Below, piece after piece: positions 30,951 to 36,687 of a stretch of 36,687 nt of DNA. The stretch's first letter is position 1. Every line of letters begins with the position of its first letter. A program made the translations under genes and the position numbers. Under the pieces are notes generated by a model that saw only the letters and a program-made list of their open reading frames with translations, did not search any database and had not been told where the DNA came from. Source of the stretch: Chloroflexota bacterium (lineage in GTDB: Bacteria; Chloroflexota; Dehalococcoidia; Dehalococcoidales; UBA5760); contig JADFUW010000015.1 of NCBI GenBank assembly GCA_015222205.1, positions 1 through 36,687 on the forward strand. The letters run 5' to 3'.

Positions 30951-32204
30951 TTAGTAATCCAGAGGTCTCAGTGTCAGGAGCTTCTTAGCAATTTCTGGAT
31001 ATTTAACGATAAATACTAACTCGTCGCCGGTAAGTGGTTTCTGGGCTTCTACATTGGCATATCTTACCAGTTCCAGAATCTCTTGAGCTTCGTCAGCACT
31101 AGCAAATGATACTGCTGCCTCTCCCATTATCTCGTTTATTACATGTCTAAAACCAGATATCCCGCTATATTGTCCGGTGCATATTTCCCTTCCCGTCTCG
31201 ACAAGCTCCGGCTCACCCCTACCCAGTTCCGAGAAGCCGTATAGCTCATAATTAGAAGGGTCTTTTAAGACACCATCAGCATGAATGCCGGAAGCATGAG
31301 CAAAAGCATTAGCACCAACACCGGGCTGGTTTACGGGAATGGGTACGCCGAAGGCATAACTAGCAAAATTGGCTATCTTCCACGCTTGTGATAAATCAAT
31401 CGGACGCTCAAGTTGATATTCCCCGGCAAGATTCTTCGATTTGGCAACAGCTAGTACAACAGCCAGTAGGTCAGCATTGCCAGCTCTCTCTCCAATCCCG
31501 TTAATCGTAGTGTTGATATAAGCATCCTGCCCGCCATCTATAGCTCCTTTAGCCCCGGCAATAGAATTGGCCACTGCCATTCCCAAATCATTATGGCAGT
31601 GGAGTTCAATTGGCATCCCCACTGATTCAGCCAGTTTTTTTACTGTCTTATAAATAGTAAAGGGGTTATCATAGCCAAGGGTATCGCAGTATCTTAGCCT
31701 GTCAGCCCCGTGCTCCCTGGCTGCCAAGCCGAATTTAATAAGGAAGCTGAGGTCTGTCCGGGAAGCATCCTCAGCATTTGCCCCTATAGTCTCCGCACCA
31801 TGGGATTTAGCCGCCTCAACGGCTTCAATCATCATTTTTACTATGTCATCTTCCTGCTTCCTACCCCTAAATTTACTACTTATCATCTGAGCTGAGGTGG
31901 AAATAGATAGATTGAGGTGCCTGATATCTGGGGCTAAATTAAAGGCAGTTTCCACATCTCGTGCTGTGGCTCTTATCCACCCTCCAAGGCGAATAGGCTG
32001 TAACACCCCCATTTGAGCCAGTTCCAGATTAGCCTGAAGGTAAAGCGACTCATGACGCGTAGTAGGAAAGCCAAATTCAGACTGGAAGACCCCCATCTCA
32101 TTCAGGTAAATATTTATTAATGTCTTTTCCAGCTTAGACAAACCAAGTTTCGCTGTCTGAACGCCGTCACGGTTGGTTACATCGATGAAATATATTTTAG
32201 CCAT
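30951..32204 (-). CDS. Re-type citrate synthase (homocitrate/isopropylmalate synthase family)
   Basis: A 417-residue HMGL-like TIM-barrel enzyme. The N-terminus FIDVTNRDGVQTAKLGLSKL (6-25), with Arg12-Asp13, followed by FQSEFGFPTTRHE, is the form I recall from Re-citrate synthases of Clostridium kluyveri and Dehalococcoides; isopropylmalate synthases usually read LRDGEQ. The metal site HCHND (202-206) and GIHADG are present. It would condense acetyl-CoA and oxaloacetate to citrate. The three genes upstream in the operon encode an aconitase-type pair and an isocitrate dehydrogenase, which fits the route to 2-oxoglutarate and glutamate. Homocitrate synthase is the main alternative. No regulatory leucine domain is present. 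Confidence 0.8.
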   Translation of the reverse strand: MAKIYFIDVTNRDGVQTAKLGLSKLEKTLINIYLNEMGVFQSEFGFPTTRHESLYLQANLELAQMGVLQPIRLGGWIRATARDVETAFNLAPDIRHLNLSISTSAQMISSKFRGRKQEDDIVKMMIEAVEAAKSHGAETIGANAEDASRTDLSFLIKFGLAAREHGADRLRYCDTLGYDNPFTIYKTVKKLAESVGMPIELHCHNDLGMAVANSIAGAKGAIDGGQDAYINTTINGIGERAGNADLLAVVLAVAKSKNLAGEYQLERPIDLSQAWKIANFASYAFGVPIPVNQPGVGANAFAHASGIHADGVLKDPSNYELYGFSELGRGEPELVETGREICTGQYSGISGFRHVINEIMGEAAVSFASADEAQEILELVRYANVEAQKPLTGDELVFIVKYPEIAKKLLTLRPLDY

Positions 32205-32312
32205 TAACCCCTCTCCTACCCTACTAGCTCCTATGGGGAAGGTATAAATAACTGCTACGCCGAACTAAACAAGTCTATTATAACACACCCCGATACCAGC
32301 AGCTTACGCAAG

Positions 32313-33395
32313 CTAGTAACTACCAAGCTTTTCAATCACAGCGTCAGCTACCTGCGACGTGCCCACCGCAGTATCAGGCGCCTCAGGTTTAAGGTCGTAT
32401 GTAACATTCCTACCCTCAGCGATGACTTCAGCTACTGCCGCTTCTAAGCGGTCAGCTTTTTTTTCTTCTCCAAGGTGACGGAGCATCATCACCCCAGAGA
32501 GTATCATAGCCATAGGGTTGACCTTATTCAGCCCAGTATACTTGGGGGCACTACCGTGTGTCGGCTCAAATACGGCTATCTCGTCGCTCAAGTTAGCCCC
32601 AGGGGCTAACCCCAACCCCCCGATTAAGCCAGCACACAGGTCAGAGAGCAGGTCACCGTAAAGATTAGGTGCCACCACGACATCAAATTTGTGGGGCTTC
32701 TGCACCAGTTGCATATTCATGTTATCCGTAATCTTATCATCAAATTCAATATCAGGATATTCCTGAGCTACCTCGCGGGCAACAGATAGAAACAGCCCAT
32801 CGGAGAATTTCATAATGTTGGCTTTGTGCACCGCCGTTACTCTTTCCCGGTGGTTAGCTCGGGCATATTCAAAGGCAAATCTAACAATTTTTCTACTACG
32901 AGCCTCAGAAATCACCTTTATGCTCAACCCCGAGTCCGGCCTGAGCATCTCACCCTTAGTTTCTGATATGAGCTTTAATAGTCTCGCTGTCTCGGGGGTC
33001 CCCCTTTCAAACTCAATACCACTGTAGAGGCCTTCCATATTTTCCCTCACCACCACAATGTTCACATCTTTATAGGGCGAGGGTGCCCCGGGGTAGAGTT
33101 TACACGGGCGCAGACAGGCATAAAGACCCAAGTTCTTGCGCAAGCTAACATTCACACTTCTGAAGCCTGAGCCTACCGGTGTGGTAACCGGCCCTTTAAG
33201 AGCCACCCTATTTTTTCTTATAGACTCAAGCACCGAATCAGGCAGTAATGCACCCAGCTTATCTTGTGCCGTACGCCCCATATAGGCAATGTCCCACTGA
33301 AAACCAGCACCAGTAGCTTCTAAAACCCTTCTGGTAGCCTCAGTTATCTCAGGACCGACACCATCACCGGGGATAAGGGTAATCCGGTAAGTCAT
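32313..33395 (-). CDS. icd: Isocitrate dehydrogenase, probably NADP-dependent
   Basis: A 360-residue beta-decarboxylating dehydrogenase. The substrate loop FRSVNVSLRKNLGLYACLRP (79-97) has Ser80, Asn82, Arg86 and Arg96 in the places used for isocitrate in the E. coli enzyme, rather than the isopropylmalate pattern. Tyr124 and Lys191 are the likely catalytic pair, and DLLSDLCAGL holds the metal-binding Asp residues. HGSAPKYTG has Lys285-Tyr286, equivalent to the E. coli residues that favour NADP over NAD. It would convert isocitrate to 2-oxoglutarate. The protein is shorter than the 416-residue E. coli form, as is common for this subgroup. It follows the small aconitase-type subunit by 42 bases. 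Confidence 0.85.
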   Translation of the reverse strand: MTYRITLIPGDGVGPEITEATRRVLEATGAGFQWDIAYMGRTAQDKLGALLPDSVLESIRKNRVALKGPVTTPVGSGFRSVNVSLRKNLGLYACLRPCKLYPGAPSPYKDVNIVVVRENMEGLYSGIEFERGTPETARLLKLISETKGEMLRPDSGLSIKVISEARSRKIVRFAFEYARANHRERVTAVHKANIMKFSDGLFLSVAREVAQEYPDIEFDDKITDNMNMQLVQKPHKFDVVVAPNLYGDLLSDLCAGLIGGLGLAPGANLSDEIAVFEPTHGSAPKYTGLNKVNPMAMILSGVMMLRHLGEEKKADRLEAAVAEVIAEGRNVTYDLKPEAPDTAVGTSQVADAVIEKLGSY

Positions 33396-33437
33396 TAAGC
33401 ATATTTCCTTCTAGTTTTTTCTCTGGCGACTGCCAGC

Positions 33438-33932
33438 TTATAATTTAAAGTCACCATATTTCTCAAGATAGGGCAAAAGCCCGCCTTCGTCAAGGATATG
33501 CAGCATTATCTCAGGGATTTTACTAAAGGTAAGCTGACTACCACTGGTTATGTCCCGGATAGTACCAGCTTTAAGGTCTACCTCCAGCTCATCGCCATCG
33601 TTAATATTATCGGTATGGCATAATAACACCGGAAGTCCCACATTTATAGCATTCCTGAAGAAAATCCGAGCTACTGACCTAGCTAGTATCGCCTTTACCC
33701 CAGCCATCTTAATAACCAGCGGGGCATGCTCCCGGCTGGAACCAAGCCCGAAGTTACTACCCGCCACGATAAAATCCCCCGGCTTCACCCTAGCAACAAA
33801 GGTCGGGGCAGCATCCTCCATGGCATGCTTAGCTAACTCGGGAAGATTACTTCTCAAGTGAGCAAACCGGCCCGGTATGATCTGGTCAGTTGAGATGTTA
33901 TCGCCAAACTTAAAGGCTCGGCCCGTGAGCAT
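33438..33932 (-). CDS. Aconitase/homoaconitase-type small subunit (LeuD family)
   Basis: A 164-residue swivel domain of the two-subunit aconitase superfamily. It opens with GRAFKFGDNISTDQIIPGR (4-22); GSNFGLGSSREHAP carries the substrate-binding serines and Arg. The specificity loop reads HLRS at 25-28, with Arg27. In the archaeal family YLRT goes with tricarboxylic substrates and YLVY with isopropylmalate, so aconitate or homoaconitate is favoured over isopropylmalate. It starts directly after the stop codon of the large subunit and should form the heteromer with it. Confidence 0.85.
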   Translation of the reverse strand: MLTGRAFKFGDNISTDQIIPGRFAHLRSNLPELAKHAMEDAAPTFVARVKPGDFIVAGSNFGLGSSREHAPLVIKMAGVKAILARSVARIFFRNAINVGLPVLLCHTDNINDGDELEVDLKAGTIRDITSGSQLTFSKIPEIMLHILDEGGLLPYLEKYGDFKL

Positions 33933-35186
33933 TTATAAGACCTCTCTAGGGTCGGTGATTTCACCCGTAATAGCGGTAGCCGCTGCTGTAGCCGGACTAC
34001 CCAGATAGACAAAAGCCTCAGGGTTACCCATTCGACCCTTAAAATTTCGGTTAGCCGTGGATAGACAGCTTTCCCCAGACGCCAGTACTCCCTGGTGAAG
34101 ACCGAGGCAGGGTCCACAACCCGGTGGCAGAATAATAGCCCCCGCTTCAAGCAGGGTCTGAATATAGCCGTCTCTCATAGCCGCCAGCAGGACTCCCCGT
34201 GATGCAGGGGCGATTAACAGCCTAGTCTGCACATGACGCTTCTTCCCACTTAAAATCTTAGCTGCCACGGCTAGGTCGTCCAGACGGCCATTGGTACAGG
34301 TGCCAATCACTACTTGATTAACCTTAGTTCCCTTAAGCTCCCTAGCCAGGGCAATATTGTCCACGGTGTGAGGTCTAGCCACTACCGGCTCAAGCCCAGC
34401 TAGATTAATATCAATAATCTGTCCATAATCAGCAGAGTCGTCAGGGAAGAGTGGCTGATAATGGTCACCCCTTCCCTGTGATGATAGATAATCCCGTGTA
34501 GCCTCATCAGCAGGAAAAAGACCGACCTTTGCCCCGGCTTCTACAGCCATATTAGCTACCGTAAGCCGCTCTGAGATACTCATTGCCCCTGCGGAATCAC
34601 CGCTAAACTCCAGAGCCTTATAGGTAGCACCATCAGCCCCAATCTGCCCGATTAGATAAAGAACCAGGTCTTTAGCAAAAACACCACTAGGGAACCTACC
34701 GGAGAGGGATACCCTAACACTTTCAGGCACACGGAGCCAGGTCCTACCCAGACCGAGGGCAACAGCTATATCTGTGGAGCCCATGCCACAAGCAAAAGCC
34801 CCCAGCCCCCCAGCAGTTACCGTGTGAGAATCAGCGCCAATAACCAAATCACCAGGCTTAGCCAAAGATTCAGCCACTATCTGGTGGCAGATACCCTCAC
34901 CAACATCGGAGAGCATACCGCCAGTCTGGTAGGCAAAGTCACGAAGGAGCATATGGTCATTGGACAGCTCGCGATTTGGACTGGGAGCCGCATGGTCAAG
35001 AAATAAAATGGCTTCCAGCGAACTAGCTGTGTGCTCAAATCCGGCGGCCCGGAATTGTCTCACGGCCAATGGCCCGGTAGTATCCTGAACAAAAACCAGG
35101 TCTACCTTAGCAACAACAATATCTCCCGCCTTGGCTTCAGCCCCTGACTTGGTACTCAGTATTTTTTCGGCTAATGTCTTACCCAC
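33933..35186 (-). CDS. Aconitase/homoaconitase-type large subunit (LeuC family)
   Basis: A 417-residue iron-sulfur hydro-lyase subunit of the archaeal-type LeuC/AksD group. The three cluster ligands are Cys297 (GTCTNGRLDDL), Cys357 and Cys360 (PPGCGPCLG). VFVQDTTGPLAVRQF, SNDHMLLRDF, IGADSHTVTAGGLGAFACGMGSTD and NRNFKGRMG are standard family segments. With the small subunit it would isomerise citrate to isocitrate in the pathway of this operon; isopropylmalate or homocitrate is possible for the family, but the neighbouring isocitrate dehydrogenase argues for citrate. It is the first gene of the four-gene operon. Confidence 0.86.
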   Translation of the reverse strand: MGKTLAEKILSTKSGAEAKAGDIVVAKVDLVFVQDTTGPLAVRQFRAAGFEHTASSLEAILFLDHAAPSPNRELSNDHMLLRDFAYQTGGMLSDVGEGICHQIVAESLAKPGDLVIGADSHTVTAGGLGAFACGMGSTDIAVALGLGRTWLRVPESVRVSLSGRFPSGVFAKDLVLYLIGQIGADGATYKALEFSGDSAGAMSISERLTVANMAVEAGAKVGLFPADEATRDYLSSQGRGDHYQPLFPDDSADYGQIIDINLAGLEPVVARPHTVDNIALARELKGTKVNQVVIGTCTNGRLDDLAVAAKILSGKKRHVQTRLLIAPASRGVLLAAMRDGYIQTLLEAGAIILPPGCGPCLGLHQGVLASGESCLSTANRNFKGRMGNPEAFVYLGSPATAAATAITGEITDPREVL

Positions 35187-35227
35187 CCTACTCCCTACTC
35201 AGTGATTCCTCTATCTGGAGGGCTGTA

Positions 35228-35233
35228 ATTATA
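35228..35233 (-). promoter_or_regulatory. Possible -10 box for the citrate operon
   Basis: A perfect TATAAT on the minus strand about 40 bases before the large-subunit ATG. No good -35 box is seen 16-18 bases upstream (GGACCT at 17), so an activator or another promoter may be involved. Confidence 0.35.
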
Positions 35234-35297
35234 AAATAATGCCCACCCATAGGTCCCAGGAGATAGCGGTTACTCATCCGCCTTCAACCTCGCCTAC

Positions 35298-35349
35298 ACT
35301 AGGGCTAAGAAAATACCATAAAGATAAAAAAGCCCTAGTCAGGCTTTTC
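35298..35349 (-). terminator. Terminator between the sigma-factor operon and the citrate operon
   Basis: AAAAGCC-CTAGTCA-GGCTTTT (35328-35348) forms a 7-bp stem; the minus strand continues with TTATC and the plus strand with CTT, so it can work both ways. A second, longer pairing of ACTAGGGCT (35298-35306) with AGCCCTAGT (35331-35339) uses the same bases and excludes it. Confidence 0.6.
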
Positions 35350-35552
35350 TTGGCCGTACAATTAGTCGCCCTCTAGATAAAATAATTGTAATGGAAAAGG
35401 TAGCTAGAATGCAACAGAGTAACTAATATCTACGAGCGCATAGTCTTTATTGTTATGGGCAACATGAGGGAAATAGGTGTATCAAAGTTACCTACACCTT
35501 AAGGAATTGAAATCTATATCGACGAAAAAAGATGGCTATATCAGGGGGGGAC
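35350..35552. other. Non-coding stretch, one weak hairpin
   Basis: Nothing coding is seen here. AGGTGTA (35475-35481) and TACACCT (35493-35499) form a 7-bp stem with an 11-base loop, about 55 bases after the stop codon of the 85-residue gene on the minus strand. No strong T-run follows. Confidence 0.4.
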
Positions 35553-35810
35553 TTATGGTAGCAGTGTGGGGACTACATTCAGCGATAACCAGACACCATA
35601 GCCGATAACCCCCGAAATTACCGCTACCGCGATTGGCAGCCACAACCTGGGTCGCTTCCACAGAGGATAAGATGTATTCAAGGCAGCACCACCAGCTTCA
35701 AGAGTAAGACTCTCGAGCAACCGCTCCTTGAGTTCAGGTGAAGGTGCCCCCGATTTATACACCGATTTAAGCAGTCTTTTTATATCTTCTTCACTATTGA
35801 AATCTATCAC
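35553..35810 (-). CDS. Small single-span membrane protein, possible anti-sigma partner
   Basis: An 85-residue protein directly downstream of the ECF sigma gene (54 bases). The N-terminal half is hydrophilic and helical (FNSEEDIKRLLKSVYKSG, PSPELKERLLESL), and residues about 55-80 (LWLPIAVAVISGVIGYGVWLSL) form one membrane span, so it would be anchored with its N-terminus in the cytoplasm. The position and topology suggest an anti-sigma factor. The usual zinc-binding H-x3-C-x2-C motif is absent, so this is a guess from context. Start GTG 35810 has AGGAGAG upstream. Confidence 0.65.
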   Translation of the reverse strand: MIDFNSEEDIKRLLKSVYKSGAPSPELKERLLESLTLEAGGAALNTSYPLWKRPRLWLPIAVAVISGVIGYGVWLSLNVVPTLLP

Positions 35811-35864
35811 TTCTCTCCTGCTTTCTGGCTATTCTCCTGTTATGTTAGTCGCTTTTACCTGCCT

Positions 35865-36488
35865 TCATCCCTCATTTTGTGCTGAGAGCCTATTCTGCAG
35901 CTCCTTTCGGGCTCGTGTCAATAACCCTTCAATTGACTTTGGTGACCGTTTCATAACCTGGCTTATCTCCAAGACTGGCATTTCCTCAACGTACTTGAGC
36001 AGGAGAACCTGCCTATAGTGCAAGGGTAAGCAGGATAATGTCTCCTGAACAGCCCGACGTGTCTCCTCGGATTCCACCGTGCTGGAAACGAGCGGGTCAC
36101 CACCAGGGATTTGGTCAAGCTCTACGGCGTGAATATGTGAAGACTCGGTTTGATATTTAACCTCTCGCTTCTGGCGGCGATAGAAGTCAGCAACCTTTTT
36201 ACTAGCGATGCTGTAAAGCCAGGTATACACCTTACTCTGACCGCGAAATTTGCCCACTGATTTCAGAGCCGCCAGAAATGTTTCCTGAGTGATATCCTGA
36301 GCTGCCTCCCTATCCCCACTCACCTGGTTGAATATTAGTGAATAAATACGGTCAAAATAAGCGTTGTACAGCTCCACTACAGCAGCAGGTTTGCCACTCC
36401 TTAGCTTCTCTACAAGCCCAGCATCTTCAGCGTTGGGACCAGAACCTAACATCTCCGCATTACTCACAACGGTTGCCCCCAGCACCAT
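35865..36488 (-). CDS. ECF-type RNA polymerase sigma factor
   Basis: A 207-residue sigma-70 family protein of the extracytoplasmic-function class. Region 2 is seen at about 38-105 (ELYNAYFDRIYSLIFNQVSGDREAAQDITQETFLAALKSVGKFRGQSKVYTWLYSIASKKVADFYRR, with the DITQETF core), and region 4 at about 150-202 (LPLHYRQVLLLKYVEEMPVLEISQVMKRSPKSIEGLLTRARKEL). Regions 1 and 3 are absent. It would direct RNA polymerase to a small stress or envelope regulon. The first 20 residues are not conserved, and ATG 36488 lacks a clear ribosome site, so a start at ATG 36452 is possible. A consensus promoter lies about 30 bases upstream. Confidence 0.9.
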   Translation of the reverse strand: MVLGATVVSNAEMLGSGPNAEDAGLVEKLRSGKPAAVVELYNAYFDRIYSLIFNQVSGDREAAQDITQETFLAALKSVGKFRGQSKVYTWLYSIASKKVADFYRRQKREVKYQTESSHIHAVELDQIPGGDPLVSSTVESEETRRAVQETLSCLPLHYRQVLLLKYVEEMPVLEISQVMKRSPKSIEGLLTRARKELQNRLSAQNEG

Positions 36489-36517
36489 ACTGCAGGTTAC
36501 AAGTTCACTTACATTAG

Positions 36518-36546
36518 CTTATACTAATGATAACACACCTTGTCAA
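36518..36546 (-). promoter_or_regulatory. Promoter of the ECF sigma gene
   Basis: Consensus TTGACA (36541-36546), 17 bases and TATAAG (36518-36523) on the minus strand. This is a housekeeping-type promoter, not an obvious self-recognised ECF promoter. From here to 36687 I see no gene or RNA. Confidence 0.65.
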
Positions 36547-36687
36547 GCAGGAGAGGAAACTTGAACACTCCAGGGTCATCCCGTCGGCTATAACACCTGC
36601 TGCGGCACTAATTCGTAGCCATCGTGAAGGGGCCAACAGGCAAGCTGAGACCTCTGTTAGTACTGCGCTGACACAAGGTACAGGAAT

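Noticed and set aside
30665-30988. 107-codon plus-strand frame between thrS and the citrate synthase gene
   Set aside because: It overlaps the thrS promoter, leader and hairpin and the end of the citrate synthase gene; its composition is not protein-like and no ribosome site precedes it.
36547-36687. Short plus-strand frame with GGAGAGG and TTG near 36550
   Set aside because: It stops after ten codons and overlaps the region just upstream of the sigma promoter; no continuation to the window end is open.

Overview
This window reads as one contiguous piece of a free-living anaerobe's chromosome, most likely from Chloroflexota, class Dehalococcoidia. That placement is inferred from gene content: a Re-type citrate synthase operon, indolepyruvate:ferredoxin oxidoreductase, a Liv-type transporter tied to an acyl-CoA ligase, and small archaeal-like winged-helix proteins. 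I could not run a phylogeny. There is no phage, integrase, transposase, CRISPR array, tRNA or rRNA that I can see.

Left arm (1-10.4 kb): an amino-acid/acyl-CoA region. The end of iorA, iorB, a class I/II aminotransferase and a PaaI-like thioesterase can together turn (aromatic) amino acids into 2-oxo acids, acyl-CoAs and free acids. A 560-base intergenic region follows. It holds a 33-residue membrane-peptide gene on the minus strand, framed by a 21-base direct repeat, and then a promoter and a leader with a terminator/antiterminator pair. After it come an AMP-forming acyl-CoA ligase and livH-livM-livK-livF. The second ATPase, livG, lies on the opposite strand and converges on livF.

Middle (10.4-21.7 kb): accessory and regulatory genes. 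These are a membrane-anchored GAF-GGDEF-HD-GYP cyclic-di-GMP enzyme; an operon of an integral-membrane methyltransferase-like protein, a GH3-like adenylating enzyme and a FabF-like ketoacyl synthase; two small DNA-binding-type regulators with their own promoters and palindromes; a prepilin peptidase; a zinc-ribbon protein carrying a duplicated nuclease-like domain; a type IV pilin-like protein; and a small membrane protein. The same 10-base palindrome lies upstream of the lipid-type operon and of the small regulator gene beside it.

Right arm (21.8-36.7 kb): housekeeping. proS converges on pheT with a 26-base overlap. The minus strand carries thrS, infC, rpmI, rplT, a lipoprotein gene, pheS and pheT, the order known from enterobacteria with one inserted gene. 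infC has no standard start codon before its conserved N-terminus and probably starts at AUU. Next is an operon for oxidative 2-oxoglutarate synthesis (aconitase-type large and small subunits, isocitrate dehydrogenase, Re-citrate synthase), and finally an ECF sigma factor with a small membrane partner.

The best candidates for something undescribed are the attenuated leader before the ligase-liv operon, the methyltransferase/GH3/KAS operon with its shared operator, and the zinc-ribbon duplicated-nuclease-fold protein between the pilin genes. All promoter, operator and leader calls were made by eye.
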